Shown here: positions 31,288 through 43,524 of the stretch, piece after piece
How positions within the stretch are numbered: position 1 is the stretch's first letter
Layout of the letters: each line of letters starts with the position of its first letter
Assembly (NCBI GenBank): GCA_963678675.1
Contig: OY783198.1
Coordinates: 17,966,684 to 18,030,683 of the forward strand
DNA length: 64,000 bases
Direction of reading: 5' to 3'
Source: Xiphydria camelus
Taxonomy: Eukaryota > Arthropoda > Insecta > Hymenoptera > Xiphydriidae
Translations under genes and position numbers: made by a program
The notes under the pieces: model-generated
Databases searched by the model: none
The model's input: the letters and a program-made list of their open reading frames with translations, nothing else
What the model was told of the DNA's origin: nothing

Positions 31288-31475
31288 CTGGCAGGGTGTT
31301 TCCACTAGAATTTCGGTCTGGCATCGATAATTTCACTTTTATGGAGTAAGAGCTACTCCAGACTGCCCCATTTACAGTAAAATAATAAGTCTGTTTTTGA
31401 CATATTATTCAAAACACCTGCCAAAAGTGAAATTATTAATACCAGACCGAAATTTCGATGGAAACACCCTGCCAG
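31288..31475. mobile_element. 188-bp palindromic MITE, CTGGCAGGGTGTTTCC ends
   Basis: CTGGCAGGGTGTTTCCACTA and its inverse (GGAAACACCCTGCCAG) with continued arms (AATTTCGGTCTGG and AAAAGTGAAATTATT). Inserted near the centre side of the 30917-32880 left arm. Confidence 0.7.
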
Positions 31476-32090
31476 AACAGAAAAACTTTACCCCTGAATG
31501 AGAATGAAAGAGTCTTATGCACGCGCGTGAGTGTGAGTGAGACAGTCTTATGCGAACCGCGAAATGCAAAATAAAAAATCGAAATAATGTTTTCGCGGAT
31601 TATAAAAATCATTGCTAGAAGAATTGCAATTATTGAGAATAATATTTTTTGTCCAGATTTTAATTTGAGAAATTTAGAATTTAATTGTCGAAATGAATGG
31701 GCATGTTCACGATTTTTTTTTGCTCATTCGTTAATACTTTTTGTGTTTATTAATAAGATGTGTTTGTTTTTTTTCTGAGCACTAATTTCTTTTTTTTTAA
31801 TGTTTAAAGTTTGACTTCGATTCAAACGAAATCCTTAGTGACGTCACTAAAGCCATTGGCAAGGGCCCAAACCCGGGTTTGTGAATGGTGGAGAATCTGT
31901 TGCCCGACTCTGATTGGTCAATTAAAATGGCGGTGAAAGTGCGACGCTTTAAAACGAATGCCTTTTTTAACATCTCAAAAATAATGGAAAAACATTTTTT
32001 TAATGACCCATTTTTTACCTACATTACTTTAATACCCTAATCTTCCGATTCATGCACTTTAAACAGTTGTACAAAAAATTGTGAACATGC

Positions 32091-32092
<2 letters not shown>

Positions 32093-32147
<55 letters not shown>
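32093..32147. repeat. (GT)n microsatellite
   Basis: About 27 uninterrupted TG units. Confidence 0.95.
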
Positions 32148-32148
<1 letters not shown>

Positions 32149-33467
32149 GGGTTCTTCTCTATTTGCGGAAACCTCGGGTAGACGATATTATCGGGTAGAC
32201 ACGTTCACTACATATATACATCAGTATTCTGAATACCGATTTTTACCGATCAGTATCATAACGATCTAAGTACCTCGCTAATGTAGAGTTATTTTGAAAT
32301 GTTCCTTACTGTGAAAGTTAATTTTGGGTTCTTTTCTGTTTGGTGAAATTTTATTATTTATATACGATTAAACAAACGTATACAAATGATTTTTTCAGTA
32401 TAAAATGATTTTACAGTGCCTGTAAAACGTTTCTCTACTATAGCCGAAATTGTTTTGAGTTACTGATTCGCCCGTGCGAAAAGCGGGAAATTGTCTCGAG
32501 TGGCTGACAGTAATTCTATACCCCTGAGTGCGAGTGAGATAGTCTTATGCGCGCACTTGAGTGCGAGTGAGACGACTTTATGTGGAGCTACTTCAACTCC
32601 TTCTGTCACCCACTTTCCACCCTCGGAAGAGAGAGTGCCAGACTTTACTATCTCTTTATGCATTGTAACGAAGCCCTCATACAAATTTTAGCCTGATTAT
32701 ACATAACGTAACTTCCATTTTTTTTTTAATTTTTAAAATTATAGTTTTGCCAAAACCAGCCTCGGAGCGCTGCCAGACTTCACTATCTGGTCTTTATGCA
32801 TTGCAACAAAGCCTTCATGAAAATTTCAGCCTGATTATAAATAACGTAAGAAAAACGTTGCTGGCTCCCGGACTACTAGATGTTTAGCGCAGGCAAACCG
32901 TAAGGCCAGGCGAACGTTGAGACGCAGTTCAGTGAGGCGTGCCGCTCGACCGGCTGTTTCAAGTGGGTGGAGTTTATCGCAAACTTTATTAATCTTTTAC
33001 GGCTTAATTTCGCGTCAGAAAAAAAAAATAAAAAAACGTCCCAAGTTTGTTTACGTACTCAATCCATTTATGATGTTAAAAAAATATGTGCAAGTTCCAT
33101 ATTCTCCTGGGACATACGGTAGACAGACACAAGCAGTGTTACGAGAATAGGGAGGTTCGGACCAAAAATATTTTGTGTTATTTCTCTATGGAAACTATTA
33201 TGCATGTGTAAGTAACCATGTACGTGAAAGAATTTTTCAAAAAAAATAAAAATTTACAACTTCAAATTGTACATTGTAACTCCGACGGTAACGTTAGGGA
33301 CGAGAACGTCTTCTTATTGGTTTGACGTCACTTGCCAGACACAAGCTCCGCCTTCTCCCGGGGAGCAGTACAGGCATACAGCGCGAACGTGATTTTACTA
33401 TCTGGCTCGCTCGGATCGGCAAATGTTTCGAGGGTGAATCAGCGATGGTCAGAAGGGAAAGGTCAAA

Positions 33468-33587
33468 AGCCGGGTCTTCACTGCGCGAAACTGTTTCGCG
33501 AAAAAGAGAGAGTGAGTGATAAGAGGGAGCGCGAGAAAAAGAGGGGACATGACTCGCGCAACAGTTTCGCGCAGTGAAGACCCGGCT
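33468..33587. mobile_element. 120-bp AGCCGGGTC palindromic MITE
   Basis: AGCCGGGTCTTCACTGCGCG and its inverse ending at 33587, with a TAA at 33588-33590. The uninterrupted relative near 16270 reads gggctaagcttc, an empty site with one TAA. TAA targeting fits PIF/Harbinger. One arm recurs next to the Harbinger at 8596. Confidence 0.75.
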
Positions 33588-33596
33588 TAAGCTTCT

Positions 33597-34015
33597 ATTC
33601 GAGGAAAGGCGTTGAGACAGATGAAGTTGATAAAAACAATAAGATTGACGGAAATTCCTCAAAAGATTCTGAAGTAAACAAATTTCGACGAAGTGCACGT
33701 ATTAAAGATTTGCCTAACGTATCATATGATGAAGATTACTGTTATCATGTATGTGCACAGTCGGCTGTAAATGACGTTCCTGAATCTTTTGAAGAAATTA
33801 AAAAACGTGATGATAGAATTGAGTAGGAGGAAGCCATAAAAGATGAAATTGATTCTCTCATTCAAAACGAAACGTGGAATATCGTACCGTGTCCAAAGAA
33901 AAAAAATATAGTAGACTGTAAATGGGTATTCACTTTAAAACTTAATGCTGATGGAAACCCATATAAACGTAAAGAGCGAGAATAGTAGCTCGTGGTTTAG
34001 CCAAGCATATTTGTT
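33597..34015 (+). pseudogene. Ty1/copia pol fragment, start of reverse transcriptase
   Basis: The frame reads RRSARIKDLPNVSYDEDYCY, then DVPESFEEIKKRDDRIE, a TAG where the family has Trp, then EEAIKDEIDSLIQNETWNIV and NIVDCKWVFTLKLNADGNPY. This is the start of the copia reverse transcriptase (the N-x-T-W and K-W-V-F motifs). After KRKER the frame breaks; one base over it continues as RIVARGLAK, the usual K-A-R-(L/I)-V-A-R-G block. One stop and one frameshift make it non-functional. The RT active site, RNase H and integrase core are absent. Confidence 0.8.
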
Positions 34016-34018
34016 AGA

Positions 34019-34320
34019 TTAATCCGTAGCAACGAATGTTGGACCATTGTTATGTTCCCCAAAAGCAAATCATAATAGATAAGAAATCTTCTACATTAAT
34101 TTACCTAATCGATTACTTCTTGAGTGAGAGTATTGAAATAAGCAAAAACTGCTCGATGTTAGATATTTATAATCCTAAGTTTAAGACTATGATTTATTAC
34201 CACAAAGGAAAGAGGTAAGAGAGAGAGAGAGAGAGGGTACAGATTTATAACTACCCTTGCTAAAAAGTTTCAAATACTTTACAACCGGAAAAAACCCGGC
34301 GGGCCTAGCGACCCAGATGA
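34019..34320. repeat. Dispersed 300-bp block, copy 2
   Basis: Same block as 16583-16890, directly after copia sequence, including a short (GA)n at 34218. Confidence 0.5.
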
Positions 34321-34375
34321 GCGTTTTCTACGGTAAATCTACTCGTTGGGGGCACAGTTTGGACGTTTTGTGGTG

Positions 34376-34900
34376 TAGTCCAGTCAAATTTCCGTTTAAA
34401 TCGAAAAATGAGACATAATGGCGAAAACTTGGGAAAAGGTGTGTTTTGATGTTATTAATGGAGGGAACATATTAAAAGAAGGATCCCCCCGGCGAAGTGT
34501 GTAAAAAAATTATTTATTGTTGAAAAAATCGGTTCTTCGCTAATATTTTGAAAACTACGTGACCTATTGAAAAATAGTTCAGACAAAAGTTGTAGATAAT
34601 AAAATTATCTACAAAAAAGCTATTACACTTTTTACCCTATCTTCAACGCCTAACAAGCTAGGACCTCCAGATGAGTTGAAATGTTCAAATATTCATAACA
34701 AATCCAAAAATTAAGATTTTTGCAATTTTCTTTTTTGTAACCCGTTTAGAAAAATCTCATCATTTTTCCTAGCGAAACCAAATTTTGATTTTCATTGTTG
34801 TTTACACATGATTGATTTTTAAAGTTTTAAATGCTTGAATTTACATAGAAATTTGCAATTAAAAATTTTTAAAATTATACCATCGTTTATTTTCGACGGT
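34376..34900. mobile_element. GTCCAGT element 3, single arm
   Basis: Starts TA-GTCCAGTCAAATTTCC and has the arm style of the family (CGTGACCTATTGAAAAATAG, long A/T tracts). No inverted partner was found downstream, so this is a solo arm. The right limit is uncertain. Confidence 0.45.
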
Positions 34901-34978
34901 TCGTCGAATTCGGTTCGCGCCGCGAAGCGAAGCTACCTTTTATATTTCCATTGATTCTTACGAGGTAACGCACACTTG

Positions 34979-35026
34979 AGCGAAGCGAAGCGCCGCGAAG
35001 CGAAGCGCGGCGAAGCGAAGCGCGGC
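34979..35026. repeat. 15-bp tandem repeat CGAAGCGAAGCGCGG
   Basis: Three units, within a GC-rich patch (34900-35045) where GAAGCG recurs. An inverted echo (CACTTCGCTTCGCG) lies at 35533. Confidence 0.7.
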
Positions 35027-35157
35027 GAACCGACGGTTCGGTTATCGCGACGGAATGTAATTCGTTAACGGGTGTAAAGTTTCGTCGATCACTTCCGTTA
35101 ACGATTCGAAAATCCTTTCCAAGATAGATCTCGTCAACGAAATGAATTTTCTCACAC

Positions 35158-35395
35158 GAAATAGTATCTTATATCATAAGGCGGAAATTCGAGATTTTTT
35201 CAGACTGTGTTTAATTATGTCGTAACACGAGGCATGGTTTGGGGAGGAGGCTACGATCTATATAAACACAGTCTTAAAATTCCGAGGATTTCCGCCGAAT
35301 GACATATACTATTTTTCCTCACGAATGCCCATTTCTCAAAACAAAACATGTGTACACGGCTCATTTCACGTTGCGTTCATCAGTTTGAAAAAGGC
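35158..35395. repeat. Dispersed MITE, ATAGTATCTTATATCAT family, copy 2
   Basis: Matches 24041-24240 with about 45 extra bases (ACGAGGCATGGTTTGGGGAG region) in the loop. Confidence 0.6.
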
Positions 35396-36985
35396 GAAAA
35401 TGAATGAAAAAGGCGAAAATGACTGACATTTCACGGCGCTTCCCTTCCCTCCCTTCTCTACCCGGGTATCCATATATGGATATTTTCAGGTATAGCTGTT
35501 TATACCTGGTAGAGAAGGGGATAGAATTCGCCGCACTTCGCTTCGCGTCGCTTCGCCTAGATGTGCTTTGACCTTTTAGTCCAGTAAACGAAGGTCTGAA
35601 ATACGAACTTTTGACATACAGGCTGCGTTTTTGTTTAACGTTGTCATTTGACCCTATAAAGCTCTGGGTGAAGTATCGCGGTTTTTCCTCTTGCGGTTTG
35701 GTTGAAAAACAATAACAAATACCCCAAAAATGGGTTATTCAAGAATAACTCGAAAACTAAGCGAGATATCGAAAAAAGTGTAAATTCAAAATTGTATAGC
35801 TTAAAATTCTCTATAAAAAAGGTTTTACACAGTTTACTCCCACTCCCGCGGTTTATTCTCTAGAGCCGCGCAAACATTAGGGGGAAATAAAAAATCGTAA
35901 AACATCGAAAATTTAACATTTTTGAATGCTTTTTGTCTTAAATTGCTTAAGAAAGTCTCTACTTTTAAAATAAAATTATATATTTTTTTTTCACTCAATT
36001 GTTTAAAAAGTGCCAAGTAAAGTCAACGATATCTTTCGATATTATGAATAATTTTTTCTTCTTTGTGTTCCATAATTTTGTTAGTTAAATTCCCGACGCA
36101 TTACACTCGGGTCATTTTTCTGTAATTGTCGTGATTTGTAAGATATCTCAGTCTTTAAAAATTACTTTGATAACCTTGGTGCGTCCGGAGAACCACTGGT
36201 GCCGTTCGCACACGTTCTAGCGGTCGCCGGAGTTACGCGCAGAGGCACCCCTTCCCAGACCGGGAGCCCGTCCCTATTCTTAGGCAGGTACCTACATACA
36301 TTTTACGAAAAGCACCTCACGGCTGACTGACCGGATTTTTTCTCCGCTAAACCGGGAGCTGAGAGACATTGAGTATACAAAAACCGATCACCACATTCTG
36401 ATTGATGATTTAAGTTCAGAAAGGTTTTAGTACGGGATCCCTCATAAGAAAAAAAAATGATTACCACTCCTCTGAAACTTTATGAGCAGCTTCATTTTGC
36501 CGAGTCTGCCGAATATCGATCGATCATCCGTTGGAATTCGTCATTTGTCCCCTTTACAAATTGACGTAGTATTCAAAGTATAGCGGTACCTATGCGAATG
36601 GATATTACAGAAAGCGGCTCATTGCAACTTGTTAATTGCAACGTTCTGTAATTAACCTTTCCGGGAAAAAGATCATGAACAGCCTAGATTCGCCGAAACA
36701 TACCGCTCGTCTCGCCATTGCGACTGATGGCGGGATTAATTCTAAATTTAATTAACGCTTCACTTAGATCGCGATAATAATGAACAGTAAGAACCGATAT
36801 AGACGTCCGCTTAAGGCGAGACGGAACACTGCTATTATACAAATTGAAAAATGTACTTTTAATATTACATCGATGCGTATGGGAATAACGTTCAGCTATA
36901 ACTAAAGAAGCAATGTGTAAATGCTGCATCTGAAGTATTCGTTCAGGATGCTCTCTCGACTTTTGCAAATAACTCCAAAACTCCG

Positions 36986-37444
36986 ATGCATTTTAAGAAC
37001 ATTGGAGTTTGCACTTATTTATTTGCCAATGAAAAATCCACAGCAGATGAACTGCGCCACAAGTTAATTATCCGTAATATCGGTTTCAATGTCAATGTAT
37101 CCAAAGTTATTTGCACTTCTGATGCTTTGTATTTACATTGCTTAAGACCAGCAGCTCAAACATATTTGTGGAGAAATTCCTCACAATCAATATGTGAGCC
37201 TCTGAACTTTCTCCAATTCGGCTATAAAAGACGAGATGGACAGCTCCACCCGGTGCAAATGACAAAACCGCCTTTGCTAAATTCTTTAATCAGGCCTTGC
37301 AAATGTAATGCTGATTGCAGAACAATGTCCTATAGTTTCAAAAGAACAAGATTAATTATATCTCTCTTTGCAAATGCATCCACAACCATTGTAAAAACTT
37401 ACCTGCGTAAGTGTTCAATTTTGTTATTTTTCAATACTAATTAA
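36986..37444 (+). pseudogene. CXC-family protein C-terminal fragment, cysteines lost
   Basis: The frame contains SDALYLHCLRPAAQTYLWRN, then LNFLQFGYKRRDGQLHPVQM and TKPPLLNSLIRPCKCNADC. The order (aromatic-W block, G-Y/W-x-R/K, P-P-x-L-x-x-x-I, CKC) is the same as in the ORF at 13245-13766. After C-K-C-x3-C the remaining positions that should be Cys are Tyr, Phe and others (MSYSFKRTRLIISLF), so only three of nine zinc ligands remain. The frame stays open to 37444. It probably encodes no working zinc cluster. Start codon uncertain; likely a last exon. Confidence 0.55.
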
Positions 37445-37676
37445 TTATGTAAACCACTTATTTCTTTTTCCATTAATAATTAGATTTGTATTGCATTATG
37501 ATGATGCCGTTTTTTTTTATTTCATACCTTACCCAAATAACCTTTTAATAGTCAAGAACAAGGTTTTTCTCACAGCTACAGCGACGGAATCGAAAACTCC
37601 TATTATATTGCCTAAAAAAAATTGACCACTAATTCCGTCCGGTAACCTCGACGATATTATTTTTGTTAAATAGTAA

Positions 37677-38245
37677 GGGATCCCTCATATAAGAAAAAAA
37701 AATTGATTACCACTCCTCTGAAACTTTGCGAGTAGCTTCATTTTGCCGAGTCTGCCAGCTTTTTTATCTGCGAAAAGTCTGGTTTCCGCCGGGGTTTCGA
37801 GATATTAATAAACAAACATGTCAAAATTATAAATTTTGCCAGACTGGACATACCCGGCAGAAAACTTGTCGGACAATGTTACCATCAATTTTACAAATAA
37901 TTATCTACCTTTGCCGAAAAAATCAGCTCGTTGGTAATTAGTTAACAAATTTTATCAATTTCACATGTTCAAAGTGTCGGACTGGACATACCTGGCAGAA
38001 AACTTATCGGACAATGTTACCGTTTGATTTCATAAATATTTATCTTACTTCGGGCATAGAATCAGCTTGTTGGTCATCAATAAACAAAATTTATAAATTT
38101 TATATGATTATTTATTAATATCTCGAAACCCCGGCGGCAACCAAATTTTTCGCAAATAAAAAAGTTGGCAGACTCGGCAAAATGAAGCTGCTCATAAAGT
38201 TTCAGAGGAGTGGTAATCATTTTTTTTTCTTATGAGGGATCCCGT
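37677..38245. mobile_element. Palindromic element with GGGATCCCTCAT ends
   Basis: Arms: GGGATCCCTCATATAAG at 37677 with CCACTCCTCTGAAACTTTGC, mirrored at 38177-38245. The left arm also occurs in direct orientation at 36437-36515. Two direct copies of a 46-bp sequence (GACTGGACATACCCGGCAGA) lie inside at about 37840 and 37979. Confidence 0.65.
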
Positions 38246-39420
38246 ACTAAAACCTTTCTGAACTTAAATCATCAATCAGAATGTGGTGATCGGTTTTTGT
38301 ATACTCAATGTCTTTCAGCTCCCGGTTTAGCGGAGAAAAAATCCGGTCAGTCAGCCGTGAGGTGCTTTTCGTAAAATGTATGTAGGTACCTGCCTAAGAA
38401 TAGGGACGGGCTCCCGGTCTGGGAAGGGGTGCCTCTGCGCGTAACTCCGGCGACCGCTAGAATGTGTGCGAACGGCACCAGTGGTTCTCCGGACGCACCA
38501 AGGTTATCAAAGTAATTTTTAAAGACTGAGATATCTTACAAATCACGACAATTACAGAAAAATGACCCGAGTGTAATGCGTAGGGAATTTAACTAACAAA
38601 ATTATGGAACACAAAGAAGAAAAATTATTCATAATATCGAAAGATATCGTTGACTTTACTTGGCACTTTTTAAACAATTGAGTGAAAAAAAAATATATAA
38701 TTTTATTTTAAAAGTAGAGACTTTCTTAAGCAATTTAAGACAAAAAGCATTCAAAAATGTTAAATTTTCGATGTTTTACGATTTTTTATTTCCCCCTAAT
38801 GTTTGCGCGGCTCTAGAGAATAAACCGTGGGAGTGGGAGTAAACTGTGTAAAACCTTTTTTATAGAGAATTTTAAGCTATACAATTTTGAATTTACACTT
38901 TTTTCGATATCTCGCTTAGTTTTCGAGTTATTCTTGAATAACCCATTTTTGGGGTATTTGTTATTGTTTTTCAACCAAACCGCAAGAGGAAAAACCGCGA
39001 TACTTCACCCAGAGCTTTATAGGGTCAAATGACAACGTTAAACAAAAACGCAGCCTGTATGTCAAAAGTTCGTATTTCAGACCTTCGTTTACTGGACTAT
39101 TTATGCTACGCTACGTACCTATCGTCTTCCCTTTCGACAAGCATTGGAGTGGTGTCGCCGCTGAGGCACTCTCCTCCTCTGCCCCCCCCCCCCCCCGCAC
39201 GTACCTAGCTATATTCTCCTCAAGCGATGAGAATATTCGTTACGCTGGAAAATTGCAGCCCCCTCGGCAAAGAAGTTTCACTTCAAAAATGGACTATATT
39301 AAGGTCATAATATTCATATTCTTCGGATCTCATTTTTGATCGCATCTTGATGCGATGCTTGAATCGCATCGAGAATGACATATTTTCCATCAAATTTTAA
39401 ACAATATTGATACCAAATTT

Positions 39421-39848
39421 TTTTATTATAAATTGTAGGTAGGTACACAACAAGTGGTCTTATTTATTAAGTAAAAACAATATATGACATTGAGATGATT
39501 AGCATAGTCCACACATATAGCATCTGTTTAAATATAACAGGTATGTTAGTGACGCACAAAGGTGATGAGTATATAAGACAGAAAATGTTGGGTCACTCGA
39601 CACACATCTACTATTCGTTTGTTAAAGGCAATTTGGAAATATGAAGTTCCTCCCACTTTTCATACTGGTGTTGACAAGTCCACACATATAGCATCTGTTT
39701 AAATATAACAGGTATGTTAGTGACGCACAAAGGTGATGAGTATATAAGACAGAAAATGTTGGGTCACTCGACACACATCTACTATTCGTTTGTTAAAGGC
39801 AATTTGGAAATATGAAGTTCCTCCCACTTTTCATACTGGTGTTGACAA
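39421..39848. repeat. Uninterrupted copy of the 19661-21990 host sequence, tandemly duplicated
   Basis: Contains GTAGGTAGGTACACAACAAG and GATGAGTATATAAGACAG without the 2.06-kb insert at 19804. Positions 39507-39677 and 39678-39848 are an apparently identical 171-bp tandem duplication. Confidence 0.75.
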
Positions 39849-39881
39849 TCTTGGCGACCAGCGGGACCTGTTGGGCAGCTC

Positions 39882-40406
<525 letters not shown>

Positions 40407-40630
40407 TATGTGTTATAATTTAAATATTAACCGAGATATTTATTTGTTCTACTGTCCCGTGCGGAGTCGATGCGCCGTACATGCAACCGGGGAGAAAAAT
40501 ATAATTTTTTTATATACCGCTAGTTTCATATAGTTCCAATTTAAAACAGTCCATTTATAAAGAATTCATCGAGCAATACGATAGTATTTTTTCGGCGATT
40601 TTAGAGTGGCAGGCTCATAACGAAAATTAA

Positions 40631-41006
40631 CCCGCTCAGGACCGATATTTTATTAAAAATTATTGAAAATGTAATAGTACTTATACTTCATACTACGTGA
40701 CCTACATAAAACTATAATCAAACGATGATTATTGTTATGTGCAAATATTGTTTATAGAAGAGAAACTTGTTTATATGTTTTTCATCATGTTCAATATGTA
40801 TGTTATTCGTATGATTTTCAATATATATTGAAATACAATTGACATTACATTATTCTCTCTTTCTTCTGTAATACGCTGCATTTTGAATTTTTAAAATAAC
40901 TTTGTTAGTTTGGTCTTTATGAGCTTTTTCCTAAATTTAGTAAATTCGTCAAATTCGCCCGGTTATCTTCGTATAGACACCCGGTTTTCGCTCGGCACTA
41001 AAAGGG
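40631..41006. mobile_element. PiggyBac-like MITE, copy 3, hairpin deleted
   Basis: Inverted relative to 5767-6181. Flanked by TTAA (40627-40630 and 41007-41010). The end that should carry the 18-bp palindrome reads CCCG then CTCAGGACCGATATT, so about 35 bp including the hairpin are missing. Confidence 0.75.
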
Positions 41007-41010
41007 TTAA

Positions 41011-41692
41011 AATAAACAATTATAAACGATAAAATTAGAATATTTCTTTAAAATAATAAACACTTAACACATATCGCATTGAATCATGAGACGTAGGCAT
41101 GTAACATATCGCACATCGCCCACGATCACCGTCCTCGAAATCACATGGTATACACGTCTAATGGCACTGCCGTGGCGCGCCGGTCTCGAGGCGGTAGTAC
41201 ACAAAACGGGATCAATGGCACGTCTCTCCCGTGCACATCGTGCGCTTAAATATAGACCATATATATATATCCATATGCCGCTCTTCACGTGCGCGCATTG
41301 TGCAGCGGACAAACGTATGTCCACGTATACACATTGTATATCGTACACGAACCCGCGCTCGTGACCCACGGAACCGTAGACCCGATGATATCCCTTCTTC
41401 CCGGCCCACGGTCCGCCGTACGGAGAGTCGGCTGCGGCGGTCCTCTCTCCGACCGCCTTTCTACTCGTTCACATTTCGCGCACGAATTGAATCCAATCGT
41501 CGGGGACAGATTGTTTCGCGAGAGATTGTTTCCTGCGCGGTGGAACTTTTGCTCCCCTTTCCTCTCCGGGGGACTGTCCCTTCTCGGATAAAATTCTCCG
41601 GACAACCGGAAGACGGCTCGAAAGGACCAACGCCGCGGTATTCGGCTGGTCTCTCGCGTGCGGCGTATCCGATCGCGCGTCTCTCTGCCCGC
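41011..41692. other. CpG-rich intergenic DNA, no gene recognised
   Basis: Overlapping frames on both strands (for example 41231-41731 plus and 41285-41713 minus) are Arg-rich and mutually antisense. No domain recognised. Confidence 0.4.
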
Positions 41693-42741
41693 GTAAAGAA
41701 AAAGCATGGCCAAAGTAGGGCGGAAAGTTAAACCAAAAAAGTACGGCTACGGATCGTATCCCAGACTTTCAGCCGGTAGACGACGCGCTCTTCGATCAGA
41801 GTTCAGTTATTTGTCCGAGGTTGTGTGCTGTGATCGATGTCATGTTCTTGTCAGTTGATATTATTTCAATGTATTGTGTTGTTAACCCTTTGTTGCTCAC
41901 GTGGTGTGTAGGCTACACTTCAGCCTCCTTTTTTTGCATGTCACGCCTAGAGTTTTTTTTTCTCGAGGTTGGCACTTTCAGTACCTTTCGGGAACATTTC
42001 ATTAAGGAATTTGGCACGAAAAGCGCAAGACAAAACCGATTTGTCTCTCCGACAGAACGTGGCAAAGAGTTAAAAAGTGATTTTTAACAATCTGTAATTA
42101 ATTTAATATTTAATATTTCTCTATAAAACTTGTTCCAATTTGTTAATTTGTCCTTCGTTAATAAAACGAGAGTATGATAACTATCCTCAGTCTATTATTT
42201 ATACTTACTAATTTTTTTACAAAAATCGGCAGGGACACCTGCGCGTCTGAAAACCGAGACCTCATGTACCGAGACTTCGAGTTTTGTTTTCAATTAGAAA
42301 ATTACGAAATTAATTTTTTTTTAATGTCGAGATCATTAGGTAATATCTCAAGCTTTAAAATAAAAAAAAGTATTAAAAATTTCAATTTTTCACTAAGAAA
42401 ACTTAAATTTTTAACTGGGTGTATGGTACACCCCAGGTGATCTTTCATGTTTCAAAAACCCAAGTGAGTAACGAAGAGTGAAACTCTCAAATTATTACTG
42501 ATGAACTGTATTCTAGTACCGAACAAGTCATTGTAGTTTTATAACGAAGAATCCATGCAACAGAATTGAATCGAAAAGGTACAGGTAAGTCGAGTAAATT
42601 TTACTTTTCAGCCGATATGAAAAAATTGTCTAGCAGAAAATCCGGAATACGATCCGTAGCCGTACTTTTTTGCTTCAACTTTTCCTAGACTTCCACCACG
42701 CTCTCTCTCTCTCTCTTTAGCCATACTTTATCTTTACGCGG
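41693..42741. mobile_element. CGCGTAAAG-ended element, about 1.05 kb
   Basis: CGCGTAAAGAAAAAGCATGG with AAAAAAGTACGGCTACGGAT (41693-41765) mirrors ATCCGTAGCCGTACTTTTTT and CATACTTTATCTTTACGCG (42645-42741). A single end of the same family lies at 47034-47086. The interior includes a TTAACCCTTTGTTGCTCACG motif (41884) that resembles a piggyBac-type end; no matching partner is clear. Confidence 0.6.
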
Positions 42742-43524
42742 GTGATGATATGCGGCCGGCCCCCGCGCCGTCGGATTGCGCGGCGCGCCGCTGCCTGGCC
42801 GGTTTATTTGACTACCCCTACAAAGCTGACAGAAAAAAATACGCGTACGTATGGCTGCGCGATACGTGTATCTATATCCATTCCCGCGGTTGGTCGCAAG
42901 ACAGGTATCATTGTGTCTAATGAATGGAGCCCCTCGTGTTTATCCGGTGTAAACACGCATATCCCGTTCTCACGTGTTCCCGTCGCACTCGGCGCCGCGT
43001 GTAGCGCGCGGCGCTCTTCGTGCACCGTCATACGCGGCTTTTATGTCGCGAGCCGTATATATGTACGCTCTCGAAAAACGATTTGTTCGCGCATGGGAAT
43101 CCACCGAAAAATTCATTCGCGGCGAACGATATGGGAATTTACACACGCGGTGATGATGATTCGTTCGGGGCCGGGTCGATGCCAATTTGCTGGGTTTTAT
43201 TGCGTTCATTCGAATAATACACACGGCGTAAAATTTGTTCGTCCGAAATTAACGTCCGTCCCGGTTAGATAAATTTCCACTTGTGTGTGTGTCACGGATA
43301 AATTTTTCTCTCACCGGGTTCCCGCTGGAATAAATTATCTCGCCGTGAGTATAAATATATACGCGCGTGCAACGCGACATACCGTATATTTACATATTCG
43401 CCCGGAAAACCGCGCGAAATAATCGGAACGAAAAAATCCTAGGGGGAAAATAAAGGGATGAAAGTGGAGGCTGCACGGAAATTTCTCGGTCGTATTTTCT
43501 GAAGTACCGAGGGACAGGTACCGT
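42742..43524. other. CpG-rich DNA, no gene recognised
   Basis: The frame 42742-43272 (plus, 176 codons) is Arg/Val-rich with no domain recognised and is opposed by antisense frames. Its status is unclear; it is most likely chance. Confidence 0.35.

Larger units (their letters stand above)
30917..32880. mobile_element. 2-kb palindromic element, TTAACCCTTAGTCCGGGAG end
   Basis: Left end CCCTTAGTCCGGGAGCTAGC after TTAA (30913-30916); the right arm ends GCTGGCTCCCGGACTA at about 32875. Long inverted arms (AAGTTACGTTATGTATAATC, GTTGAAGTAGCTCCACATAA and others) extend about 350 bp. The left end is piggyBac-like (TTAA-CCC); the right terminal bases are lost. It holds a nested palindrome at 31288-31475 and a (GT)n repeat at 32093. 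Confidence 0.6.
33147..34375. mobile_element. Composite repeat with ATAGGGAGGTTCGG start, copy 2
   Basis: Follows the order of 14595-17140 (GAATAGGGAGGTTCGGACC, TTGGTTTGACGTCACTTGCC, copia fragment, 300-bp block, GCGTTTTCTACGGTAAATCT) but lacks the THAP/SWIM insert. It carries its own insert at 33468-33587. It ends where GTCCAGT element 3 begins (34376). Confidence 0.6.
35577..39099. mobile_element. GTCCAGT long-inverted-repeat element 4, with decayed CXC ORF
   Basis: Ends TA-GTCCAGTAAACGAAGG at 35577 and CCTTCGTTTACTGGAC-TA at 39099. The arms match for about 930 bp (35577-36508 and 38174-39099) with few differences, so the copy is recent or has been homogenised. The interior holds a plus-strand CXC-family ORF (36986-37444) and an inserted palindrome (37677-38245). 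Confidence 0.8.

Noticed and set aside
41884..42475. TTAACCCTTTGTTGCTCACG as a piggyBac MITE end
   Set aside because: The left end looks right, but I could not find a matching right end. Only a weak candidate near 42460 exists.
42742..43272. 176-codon plus-strand frame
   Set aside because: No domain or splice context; antisense frames overlap. Left as unannotated CpG-rich DNA.
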